Source: Saururus chinensis
Taxonomy: Eukaryota; Streptophyta; Magnoliopsida; Piperales; Saururaceae
Direction: 5' to 3'
Assembly (NCBI GenBank): GCA_035235625.1
Contig: CP141145.1
Location: forward strand, 3,410,001-3,474,000
DNA: 64,000 nt
Shown: positions 22,794-33,767 of the stretch, piece after piece
Position numbering within the stretch: the first letter of the stretch is position 1
Layout: each line of letters begins with the position of its first letter
The notes under the pieces: generated by a model
Seen by the model: the letters and a program-made list of their open reading frames with translations, nothing else
Database searches by the model: none
Told to the model about the DNA's origin: nothing
Position numbers and translations under genes: made by a program

Positions 22794-24869
22794 CTACATA
22801 ACATCTATGTCAGTTTCATCATCACTCCACATAAGTGTTTCCTCCTCACTACAATACTCATTTACAGTATCATCTTCTGCATCAGTCATATCATCATCAA
22901 TGAAATTCAGAACTCTATCATCTAATCTCATATTGGCATTAACTGCATGTGAATCAATATCAATTGGAACCATGTCTGATCTATTTAATGGTAATAATTC
23001 ATCTTCCTCAATTTCGTTGTTAGGATTGACAATCCCATTGTATGCAACCTGCTCCGCTTCTAAATAGGCATCTTCGATGTTGATAGGCCCCTCGCCTTCC
23101 TCTGCTTCCATAACATCATACATGCCCCTTGGCTACAACTTTTGTACAATTTGCCAAGTACCCTGCAATTTAGTGCCCTTTATGTAAAAAACTTGTGTAG
23201 CCTGATTTGCTAAAATGGAAGGGTCATCCTTGTACCACATGTCAGTTGTATTAATGGTTGTAATGTGGGCATATGTGTGAATTCTTGAGTTTAATTCTTG
23301 AGTGTTTTCCCGTATTCCACCATTCGCACTTGAAAAGAAAAACCCGAAATTGAAATAAGTAGTGTAACTCAAAAATGTCTATCAAGACACCATAGAATTC
23401 TATAGGTTTTCCATTGTGCTCCTGGCTAACAATGACACCACTATTTTGTGTACGATGATTTTGTTCAAGCTCTTTTGTGTGGAACCTCATACCATTCACG
23501 ATGCAACCTGTATATCTTATTATTTGTCGATATGGACCACATGCTAATGCATACAATTCATCGTTGGTAGTTGACTGACCTTGACGGCATAGGAGTTCTA
23601 TCTATTGGGAAAAAAATTGATAAACCAACAGTTCTAAAATAAAAAATTCATGTATTATCATAATAAGGTATATTACATAAATTTGTATGCCTATTTGCAC
23701 GTTTTGCAAACCAATCACTAAATTGTTTTTCTTGCCTTTGTTACAAATCTTGAGAATTTTCACGCATTAGCTCTATCTTGTGCTCACTGCATACAAATAT
23801 TAGAATTATAATTACAAATATTAAATTCACATAGGCAGTTTTAGTTGTAAATGCAAATATAAGTTTACTTACCAAAAGTAATTCTCTATTTCTGTACAAT
23901 TATTCAACACATAATATCGAGCCTTAGTGAGCTCTACTAGGTTGAGCTTGTGAAAAGTGCGAGATCCTAAAGGTCGAACATTTTGTCCAAACACAAAATG
24001 TCTGGTGCATGTTCGGCCTTCACATCCATCATGGTTACAATGTTCATGATTAAATCTAGTTTCAATACCCTCAAGATACATGGAGCAAAAGGTGAGACAT
24101 TCTTTGTCGATGTAAGCTTCAGCTATTGAACCCTCTGGACGTGCTTTGTTAGTACGAAGGAACATGTTATAACATGTTAAACATAGAATTAATTGATAAA
24201 AAAAATCAAAATATATTCTAACCTTTCAATTGGGTACATCCACCGATACTTCACTGGCCCACCTATTATCACTTCAAAAGATAAATGAACCGCTAAATGG
24301 ACCATAACATCAAAGAATGACGGTGGAAATACTCGCTCTAGCTTGCATAATATAAAGACGATTTCTTTGTCAAGAGTCTCCAATACTTTCATTTGTAGTG
24401 TCTTGCTACACAATTCTTTAAAGAATACCCCAACTCAATCAAAGGCATTGACACTTCCTTATTCAAATATCCACACATTGCAACTGGGAGGAGCCTTTGT
24501 AAAAATACATGACAATCATGATTTTTCTTTCCCAATATCTTGCAGTCATTATCATGAACACAACGAGATATATTAGATGCATATGCATCTGGAAATTTAT
24601 CTGACTTCATCCACTCACAAAAGCGTCATTTTTCATCCTTGGACAATGTATAGCATGTAGGTGGCATCACATACTTATCACAAATTTTCCTCGTGTAACT
24701 CTGGCCTTAAGCCCATATCATCCAAGTCTAAGCGGGCATTTATGTTATCTTTTGTTTTCTCCGAGTTGAATAGTGTTCCAATAATATCATCGCAAATGTT
24801 TTTCTCAATGTGCATAACATCCAAATTGTGACATAGCTTGAGTGTTCTCCAATAGGGTAATTCAAAGAA
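22794..24869 (-). pseudogene. CACTA TNP2 transposase, C-terminal half
   Basis: It begins at the inversion junction with FFELPYWRTLKLCHNLDVMH (24869-24810), then IEKNICDDIIGTLFNSE. Next are SDKFPDAYASNISRCVHDND and the DUF4218 block with FPPSFFDVMVHLAVHLSFEV and YRWMYPIER (about 24600-24220). KARPEGSIAEAYIDKECLTF follows at 24150-24080. The DUF4216 block (VNGMRFHTKELEQN, GVIVSQEHNGKPIEFYGVL, WYKDDPSILANQATQVF) runs 23500-23180, and an acidic tail ends at 22794. Stops and intron-sized gaps separate the blocks. The residues normally preceding FFELPYW are found at 57200-57252 on the plus strand, so the gene is split, not merely truncated. Confidence 0.9.
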
Positions 24870-26668
24870 TTAATAAATTTATTAAATATTATGGTAGGTA
24901 GAATCTCGAAGACCCATTGAAAACTATGTAAAAATATGTTTCCATACAAATGGTTAAAAAAAAAATGGTGTTGCATGCTTTGTCTAATTCCCCAAGTTAA
25001 AAGAATAGTGGATGATTTTTTATAATTTTCTTTTTCAATAAAATTTGAATAACAAATAAAACACCACATATAGATATTATTTATTGTTAAAATACTTTCA
25101 TAAATGTGATTTGATAAATGCTACATATTCTTGTAATCAATGACGCTTGTGGTGAGATCGTCATGATCATGAAAATGTAGGGACTTATTTGTTTGCTTGG
25201 GCTTTGTGGATATAGAGAAATTTCTCCCTTGAAACCCCACAAGTTTACCCCACTAGGAGATAACTTTTGTACTTTATTAAATAAGATAAAATATGTTGAA
25301 ATAAAAAAGCCGTGGTTAAGCATTTAAATAATAAATCAAATTTTGTAAAAATAAAATATATGTTCAAGAAAAATAGTTATAAGAAATCTTTGAAATAATA
25401 AATTAGATTTTTTAAGAAACATAGTATATGTTAAAGTATAACAATTATAAGTAAGTTTTTAAATAATAATTCGGATTTCATAAATATTTATTTATGTAAT
25501 GACTATTATTTTTACCCTAGTACTTTATTTATTTAATTTCGTCCTTCACATAGTAAGTTTGAGTGGGAAAACATATTTAAATAAAAGGTAAACTTTGAGC
25601 CCATCGTAGCTGTATCAAAAATACAAAAAACAGAGGTCGAGCGAAAAAGATATGATTTTTTAAAAATTTATTTGAATTTATTACAAATTTTTAATTAGAT
25701 GACCTGGGACACCACAAAACTGTAGATCGCATTTAGAGCCCCATTAAGGGCATTTTGGTCTGACCGTGCAAGTTCAAAGGTGTTACCTTCGTGTGACACT
25801 GTGTGTTTTGTTAAAAGCATATGTAATCTTCAATGTTCAAATAAAGGTGCTGCATCCTCGTGGGATCCACACCAAAGTACTATTGGGCACTTACTATTGT
25901 CCACTCTATAACTACTTTGTAGCACTTATTGTCATCCTCTGAATATCTACTTTGTAATTATGATCTGACACTTAGTGTTTTTATGGAAAAATATAACCTT
26001 TTATTTTTTTAAAAAATAGCAAAAACTAATTAAAGAGTGACAATTGAACTATTTTAAAAAATGGCTTGTATAAAAAAGAGCTAGAGTAAGAAAAAACTTG
26101 CACAAATTTTCAAGCAATTATAGTGTTTAGCAAACTAGAATTGTACATTATTAGTCTAGTCACAATGTGGTAGTATTTAGAGCATTGTAACATATTTATT
26201 AGTATTTACAATATTATAAACAAGTAACGGTTAACAGAAATAATTTTTCCAAACCTGTCCCAATTACGAAGCGGTTGTGTAAAATTACATGTTTGCTTAG
26301 CCAATGGGTAACTTTACCCATCCCAATTAATTTTATAATAGTAGTATAGGTGGTAGGGCAGGTAAACAATGGCGATTGGTGGTCCTACTCTTAGATCCCC
26401 CAAATCATTATTGCCTTGTACCCAAGTATGTACTAGTTAATAAATTCATTAAATATTAGGGTAAGTAGAATCTCGAAGACCCATTGAAAACTACGTAAAG
26501 AAAATGTTTCCATAAGGAAGGTTAGAGGAAAATGATGTTGCATACTTTATCTAGTTCTCCAAGTTAAAAGAACAATAGATGATATTTTATATTTTTCTTT
26601 TTCAATAAAATTTGAATAACAAATATAATACAATATTTATATCCTATTTATTGTTAAAAAACTTTCAC
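24870..26668 (-). repeat. R-family units, inverted, cut at 24870
   Basis: 24870-25580 is the reverse complement of R from 'ctaatatttaatg' back to its 'cacacccaaac' edge. 25680-26668 is a second unit, in order from the 'gatcccacgagg' block to 'ctttcataaatatg'. The second unit is interrupted by the large LTR element at 26674 and resumes at 39089. At 24870 R stops exactly at ...ttattaa and TNP2 begins. The R sequence that should follow (ctaccta...) is at 57254. Confidence 0.8.
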
Positions 26669-26673
26669 AAATA

Positions 26674-28609
26674 TGTAACACCCCCACCCGGGGGGTTTGG
26701 AAAACAAAATTGGAATAAATTAATTAATTTATAAAAACTGAAAATGAGACCAACAAAGAGCAACTGACTTTGTGTACGAGAGTCGTAATGTTCTTCTACG
26801 CACTATAAAGCTTTAGCTTTTCATGTTGCATAGGCAAGAATAAACTTAATTTTATAACTAATTTGGACAAGGCCAATGTTGCCTTACCGTGGGTTGCTGA
26901 CGTATGTATTGGACAACATTTACGAAGTTATTCCAATACAATCAATTTTGTACGGAGTTCTTCCTAAAAGCTAATATATGTATCAGGCATCACAAAAATC
27001 ACATACTTTAAAATATGTATATCCTTATATCCGAATAAATAATTTGGAGTAAATTGGAAATCTCATAAATTATTCGAGGTAAGACGAAATCTCTCACACA
27101 ACCCACTCTATCAAAGAGCATAGCAGAACACACCATAGAGAAAAATTGGATCATATTAGATCTCATTAGATTATATCAGATTTAATCCGACAATATTAGA
27201 TCATATAAGATTATATCAGAGCTTATCATATCAAAATCGAGTATTTCAAAGCAGATCAAATCAAAGCATAGCATATCATAACACATCATATTATAGCAAA
27301 TTATATATCTTAATTAATATATTAATATTACTAATTAAAATGCACGTGCATATAAGTCTTATCAAATAGGAAAGTTAGAAACATTTAATCCCGTGTAGTT
27401 TCATAAATAGCAGCGTTCGGAGTTGCCCGTTTCTTCAAGGTGTCCTCCCCTTCTGGTCTAGAGACAGCGGGCAAAACCTCCTCCTGCTCTGAAAAATTAT
27501 TCTCATTGCATCCAAAGGCAATAGATATAACCTCCCATTAACCTATGACACATTACACTTCCCCTCACCCGTAGGTAGTAGACAGAACCTCCACTACCCG
27601 GAGACACTTCTCTCTCAACATGCTCATAGGCTACGGACATACCCTCCCCTTACCTAGAGACTATTTCTAATTTATGAACCTGTAAGCTACAGACAGAGCC
27701 TCCCCTTAACTCGGAGATGTTTCTCTCATTGCGTGGCACTTCGGTGGAGGACAGAGCCTCCCCTACTTTAGGCCACTTCTCTCTCTTTAGAGCTCGAGGG
27801 CAACAAACAAGGCCTCCTCTTTCCCAAAGATGTCCCCCCTTATATGGTTGCGAACTCAAGGAATAGACACTCCCATAGCGTAGAACACCCTTAAATTAGT
27901 TAAAAATGAATATTAAAAGGACAAAAGTAGACTCAAAACAAACCAAAAAACTCTCCCGAATGATTGGACAAAATTCTGAATTTATAGGAGAATCCTGCGA
28001 ACGAACGGGGAGAAAACACACATGCACGAATAGATGCACGACATGCTTCATGCATCCGTGATGCACCATCGCAAACAGAATGCATGCACGGAGCGGTGTA
28101 GAGCGCTGATGGCAATATGATCGCCCTAGCCCTGAGTCATGTGGATGGCCCATGGTCATGTGGGCCCTGTATTGAATGGTGCGGCAGGGCCCATGCACCG
28201 CTTTTCATTTGGCAGCCCAGCTCGGCTCACACTGCTGATGTCATCAATTTCATCTTTTTCTCTATTTTTTAATTATTATTCTAACTTCAAAATGCTATAG
28301 CTTCCTGCCCTGAAGTTGTAATTGTGCGTTCTTGGTATCGATGGACTTATATCGACAAACTCTTTAAAACTAAGCCACATATGGGAAGGTTATCCCGCAC
28401 TCTTAAAATAGGTTTCCGCCCATGAGACACACTTTCTGAAGTCATAACTTTCACTCCCAATGTCCGTTTCACGTGTTCTTTGATTCGTTACGCTCATTTC
28501 ATCGAGCTCTAATCAAATAAGGAGATTTCATCCCTTCAAATCCCCCTAAAAATTATATAATTAACCCTAACTCTTCGGGTTAGGCATAAATAGAAAATGG
28601 GTTGTTACA
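26674..28609 (-). repeat. LARD 3' LTR
   Basis: 1936 bp bounded by TGTAACA and its complement TGTTACA. It aligns with 35772-36595 plus about 38320-39088 and, in part, with 31679-32503. The open frames inside it (for example minus 27896-28198) have no domain and are not called as genes. Confidence 0.85.
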
Positions 28610-28626
28610 TTCTTCCCCCTTAAATT
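28610..28626 (-). other. LARD polypurine tract
   Basis: On the minus strand AATTTAAGGGGGAAGAA lies directly before the LTR start TGTAACAACCC. This is the usual plus-strand priming site and fixes the orientation of the element. Confidence 0.8.
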
Positions 28627-28688
28627 AATTGCGTCCTCGCAGTTTGCCTAAAAACACTCTTAAAACATAACATTAGAATATGAAGCTA

Positions 28689-29125
28689 ACATAATTTGAT
28701 TATTAAAATCGGATAACACTCAGATAAAACATTCAAAAATCTATATCTGATAGTTAATGTCAGATAACACTTTCAAAAATATAAATAGATAGTTAATAAT
28801 CGGTAAATACATTTGAAAGCAAGCAATATCTAATAGTTAAAGTCAAATAAAATATGCACAAATAGAATCCGATAATTCCTTGGATAAAACAAAACAAAAT
28901 CCAATAAATTATAATCAGATTAGACACTAGTAAACAAATTCCGATAGATAAAAATCGGATTTCACATTCATAAGAAAGATTTGATAATTTAAGATTAGAT
29001 AGAACATAATCTGATAATTTATGATCAGATAAAATACTTTAAACAAAATCCGATTAGTAATTTAAAATTAGATAAATCATAACATATAGAATCTAATTAT
29101 GAATTTATAATCGGATAAAACATTT
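28689..29125. repeat. Degenerate tandem repeat with ATCCGAT / ATCGGAT
   Basis: Roughly eight to ten imperfect units of about 40-50 bp, each with AATC(C/T)GATA-type and (A/G)ATC(G/A)GAT-type words flanking an AT-rich loop and a spacer like aaaacatttc. Neighbouring half sites are complementary, so each unit can fold into a small hairpin. Confidence 0.6.
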
Positions 29126-29159
29126 TTCAAAATTAGAGGAGATAAAATTAAAGAAGAAA

Positions 29160-29704
29160 ATTTAAATAACATATATTAGTGATGCAATTCATGAAGCGTT
29201 GCTAATATATTTTATTTTTAATTTTTAAATATTTTATTAAGCTATTATGGACGCTATTTAAAAAGCATCGCTAATAGATAAGCATAATTTTTTTATAAAA
29301 AAATATTTTATTTACGACATGTTTTTAGCATCGCTAATAGTACAACAAATTAGCAACACTTTTAAAAAAGTGTTGCTAGTATTAATACTATTTGCGAGGC
29401 TTGTACATAAGCGTCGCAAATAGTTCTAAATTTTTTATTTAAAACTTGTAACTATTAGGGACGCTTTATAGAAAGTGTCACTAATATTATAACTATTAGC
29501 AATGTTTTTATATAAGCATCCCTAATAGTACCATTATTTGAGATGCTTTACAAAAAGCGTTGCTATTAGTACTACTATTGTTGACGCTTTATAAAAAGTG
29601 TCGCTAATAGTTAATTTTTTTTGTGATGGTATGATATGTGCTGCAAATGGTAGTTATTAGCGATGCTTTTATTTGTGTCGCTACCAGTAATTTTTGTTGT
29701 AGTG
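29160..29704. repeat. CACTA-like end inside the LARD
   Basis: An array of AGCGACGCTTT / AAAGCGTCGCTAAT words ending tttttgttgtagtg at 29704, the complement of CACTACAACAAAAA. It matches the termini at 11309 and 49575. No opposite CACTACAA end is visible between 28610 and 29160, so only one end is present. Confidence 0.75.
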
Positions 29705-30432
29705 GCATGCTAGAAGCAATTATTTTTCCTGGTGGGTATCCAAACAGAGAGTGCACTAATAATCCCAGGTTTTTCCCCGGAACTACCCAGAGAGTGCACT
29801 TATTCAAAATATAATGCAATACATGTGAATTTAAAACCCCCTACATTGTAGTTGAGTTAAAATCTAAATTAATACTAAGCAAAACTCTATGAAAATAATT
29901 ATAATTTTTTTCATAAAATTGTTTGTCAAAAATGAATCATTTAATTTGATTCAGAAACATATGCAAAAATTGTCATTTCGTCAAAGTGATGAGAAAACCA
30001 GAGTTGTGATACCGAACGGCATTCCCCCCGACACTCATGGGGTGGCGAGAAGCTCAGAAGGATAGGCGCTTTCCTATGATGCTCCAAACCTATATGCACT
30101 TGTCAAAACTGATTATTTTTCTCAGTGGGTATCTATAGAATGCAAGCACCTACGTATCATTGTACGCATCATATCAGAATTTCTTTATTAGAAATAGATG
30201 TCAATCATAATCTTTTCAAAAGTCAATTGTAAATTTAAACATCCAACAGAAAAAAATTATTCGTTTGAAAATAGACTTTCTTAGAGTCTTTCTAAAATGA
30301 AATCAGCCAACAGGAAACAAACTTTCACATTTAAGCTAGGACCTACATTCTAGATTAAAATCACACTCAGAGCAAACCTTTCAAACTAAACTAGACTTGA
30401 AATTGAAATTTGTCTTAATACACTAGCAGAAT

Positions 30433-31105
30433 TAGCCTTAGAGCTATCCACTAACCCCTTGTGCCTCATACCATAAGTGTTTGATGGTTTCTCAAGAGTA
30501 ATTCTGCTTTATATCGAGACAACTTTACAATTTCAACTCACTTTTCAAAATAGAGAGGATTTAGACTTAATTTTAATGACAAATCCACTAGTAGACTCAA
30601 CCTTAGAGCAGATTAATACTGCATGTCTCATAACATAACACGGGTATTTTGATGTTTCTCTTAGGGAATACCACGTCCTTATAACCAATTGAATTTAATT
30701 TCAACACACCAGTTGAACTAACCTGAGAGTGATCCACTAATACCACGTGTCCCATACCATGGGCATTTAGTGGTTCTTCCTAGGTATTCTACTATTCTTC
30801 CAAAAATGAACTCGCAAAATATAAATATTTTAAAATTGAATTTTATGTCAATATATCAGTAGAATTTACCGATCAACATTTCACTAACAACGCACATCCC
30901 ATACTGTGGGTGTTTAGTAGTTTCCCCTTAGCAACTTTACCGCCTTTTAAAATATATTAATTTTTTGAGCAAATGAATTTTTTGAAACAAACAGTTTGTA
31001 ATTGAATTTTATTTTCAACACTTAGGCAGAACTAAGTGTAGAACTATCCACTAACACCACACGTCCCTTACCGTGGGTGTTAGGTGGTTACCTTTTGGTA
31101 GTTCT
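30433..31105. repeat. Hairpin tandem repeat in LARD interior (unit 1 copy)
   Basis: Five diverged units of roughly 130-165 bp. Each carries a potential stem of the form CCACTAACACC...CCCATACC...GGGTGTTTAGTGG, between an AT-rich block containing GAATTTTATTTTCAACAC and a block like AGAACTAACCTTAGAGC. The best stems are near 30742-30783 and 31050-31092. A second copy of the whole array is at about 34675-35345. Confidence 0.75.
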
Positions 31106-31184
31106 ACCCACGTTTAAAACAGATTTGATTTATATCCAAAATATAATAATTTTTTTAATTGACAAACTCTTTGAAATCGAAGTT

Positions 31185-31530
31185 GCTAAAATTTAACGGA
31201 CTCAAAAAAATATTTCCAATGGATTCAAATTTAAAATCGGAATTCATAAAATTAGAGTTTAGATTAAATCCAATGCCACACACGTAAAATAGAAGTTCCA
31301 ATCATTCCTGATTTAAAAATCAAAATTCACAAAAGTAGTTCATCTTGAATCCAATGTAACACATACAAAGTGGAATTTCAAATCAAATTTGATATAACTT
31401 ATTCCGAATAGAATTTTCAAACAATTCATGAATAAAAATTAGAATTTATAAAATCGTAGTTCATATTAAATCTGATGTCATACATAAACAGAATATTCAA
31501 ATTCAATGTGACATAGACAGAACAAGAATC
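31185..31530. repeat. About 90-bp tandem repeat beside the primer site
   Basis: Three to four imperfect units with the order ATTCATAAAAT..GAGTTCA, AATC(C/T)(A/G)ATG(C/T)CA(C/T)A and (G/A)TAGAA(T/G)TTCAAAT. The counterpart in unit 2 is at about 35385-35690. Confidence 0.6.
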
Positions 31531-31599
31531 AAGATTAATTCTTATTTAAAATAGGGATTAAAATTAAATAACCATATATTATTAAAACATTTTCCTCTC

Positions 31600-31690
31600 G
31601 CACACAAAGAAAAGCTCTAATACCATTTGTAACACCCCGACTTTCCTCTCGTAGACAGAGAAAAGCTCTGATACCATCTGTAACACCCTG
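31600..31690 (-). other. Primer binding site with a small LTR-junction duplication
   Basis: The minus strand reads TGGTATCAGAGC at 31665-31676, a perfect match to the initiator-tRNA-Met-type site, directly after the LTR end ...TGTTACA. A roughly 50-bp piece containing the LTR edge plus primer site is repeated just to the left, where the site reads TGGTATTAGAGC (31613-31624). The equivalent in unit 2, next to the intact right LTR, reads TAGTATCAGAGC (about 35755-35769). Confidence 0.75.
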
Positions 31691-33767
31691 ACCCGGATCA
31701 GGGGGTTTGGAATATAAAATTGGAGTAAATTAATTAATTCATAAAAACCAAAATGAGTCCAACCAAGAGTGACGGACTCTGTGTGCAAGAGTTTGAATGT
31801 TCCTCTATGTACTATGGAGCTTTAGCTCTTTGTTACACATAGACCAGAACAAATCTAATTTTATAACTAATTTAGACAGGTCCAACGCTGCCTTACCGTT
31901 GGTTGCCTATACATATATTGGATATCATTTATGATGTTATTATAATACGATCAGATCCGAATGTAGTTCTACCTAACGACTAATACATGTATCAGGCATC
32001 ACAAAATTATATATGTTAAAATACGAAAATCCCATAAACCATCAGAGTTGAACAGAAGCTATTAAATCAATGGAATCACACATCCCATTCTATCGCAGAG
32101 CGGAACTGAACACACCATAGGGACAAGTTGAATCATATCATAGCCCATCAAATCATATTAGATTTCATCTGACCATATCATATTATATTGGAGCATGTTA
32201 GATCAAAACAATGTTATTCAGAGTATATCAGATCAAAGCAGAGCATATCATAACACATCATATTATATCAAATCATATATCTTAATTAATGTATTAATAT
32301 TACTAATTAAGATGCACATGCATATAATTCATATTACATTAGAAAGTCAGAAATGCTTACTCCCCTTTAGTTCAAGAAGTGGTGGTGTTCAAAGTTGCTC
32401 ATTTCTTTAAGGTGTCCTCCCCTTTAGGTCTAGAAACGGCAAACATAAACTTCTCTTGCTCTTGAACATTATTCTCATTGCGTTTGAAGGTGGTAGATAG
32501 AATAGAACCCGAGTTAAACGTATAATTGGGCCGTTTAAGTCATTTTGTAGGCTTGACTGTTTAAAGTTCCGAAATTAATATTTAAAAGCCTAATTAAGTT
32601 TCCTAAGTTAAGAGGATTGACCCAACCTCTAGCGGGATTAGGAACCCTAATCCCCATGCTTATAAAAGGGATTTTTAGGGCATAATTTAGGGGTCTTTGC
32701 CTGATGGGAGGGGAGAAGGTAGAAAACGGCGAGACTCTGGCAATGGATTGACAACAAATCAGCGATTAAGGTAAGATCGTTGTCGTTGTCTTCGAGTGAA
32801 GATTAAGGATGATTTTATTAAATAAATTTGGATGTAATTGGATTTCTCCAATTTTGTTATTTTGTAATTTACCTCAACAGTAACTGGTGTTCTGTAATTT
32901 TGTTAAAGAATAGTTTTTCGTAATTTGTTTTAATCCTGCCGGTTGGCTGCTGACCGGCCGGTCCTTGCACACTTGACTCCCTTAGCGAAGGGCTAGGATC
33001 TAGAATGTGGCCGACACTGGGCAGGTTGCTGTGCTGGTGCGCCGATAAAAAAACAAAACAAGGGGCGCCGACTGCACCGGTCCTTGAGGCACCTGAGCCG
33101 GATGGTTTTGACCACCGGACAACAACAAGATTGACCCTATCGGTTCCTACTTGCTCTGGCGGGTCGCAGGCACTGAGCTACCCACCCCTCCGCCGCAGTA
33201 GGGGGTGCCGCCGCCTAAGGCTGAAAGTCCTTTGGCCGGTCGCCGGGAAGATGACCCACGATGTGGGACGTCTGCTCCCTGGACCGGGTCGGGTAACCCA
33301 CCCGGTTTGGTCCAACTAAAAAAAAGAAAAACATAATATACTGACTGAACTGAATCCGGTTCAGTAGGAGAAAATAGTGAGAAAACTATAGAACAAGTTA
33401 TAAATGACCATGGGAGTATGAAGAATGCCCTGACCAAATTTTAGACAGGGGAAAAGTCCCAACAATTTTTAAACGACCAATTTACCCTTGTGAGTTGTAG
33501 CGTAGAATATAATTAATTACCAAACTTTGGGGTTCCAGTTCAGAGGGCTATGAGTAGATTAAAAAATTCAGAAAAATCTCAGTGAGATGTTAATGTGTAT
33601 CCTAAATTTGGACCAAGTCTCAATTCGGGGAAAAATCCCAACTAATTGATATTTAACTATTTTACCCCTAGGGTTAAGGCAAGATTGTTAATTGAACCGG
33701 GGTCCGTTCAAGGGGTTACGACCTGGTTAAACATCAAGAAAATTACCTCCAGTTCTTAACATCAAGG

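Larger units (their letters stand above)
11309..24869 (-). mobile_element. CACTA (En/Spm) transposon, part 1 (3' portion of coding strand)
   Basis: It starts CACTACAACAAA at 11309, preceded by AAA. A subterminal array of AGCGACGCTTT-type words follows. On the minus strand come captured LACS fragments, a nested gypsy element (14559-20103), captured RAD51 exons, a Transposase_24-type gene and the C-terminal half of TNP2, which stops abruptly at 24869. The matching right end with the N-terminal half of TNP2 is at 49575-57253 in the opposite orientation, separated by an inferred inversion. Rejoined, the element is about 21 kb with the gypsy insertion and about 15.7 kb without it. Confidence 0.88.
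29451..33767. repeat. Tandem duplication, unit 1
   Basis: 4317 bp repeated directly at 33768-37850. The unit starts inside the CACTA-like array (aactattagggacgc), runs through the hairpin repeats, the primer site and the first part of the right LTR, and ends inside a nested LTR (...aacatcaaggacta). The tetramer ACTA is shared by start and end. Confidence 0.9.

Noticed and set aside
11309..24869. CACTA element running from 11309 to the CACTA-like end at 29704
   Set aside because: The end at 29704 lies inside the LTR element inserted at 26674-39088, and its flanks do not match those at 11309. The end at 49575 fits in flank, duplication and gene order.
27650..28198. Minus-strand open frames in the retroelement LTR
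   Set aside because: Not preserved in the other LTR copy and without recognisable domains.
33005..33437. Overlapping open frames on both strands in a GC-rich patch
   Set aside because: They lie in the leader part of a nested LTR and differ in the duplicate at 37080-37520. No conserved protein.
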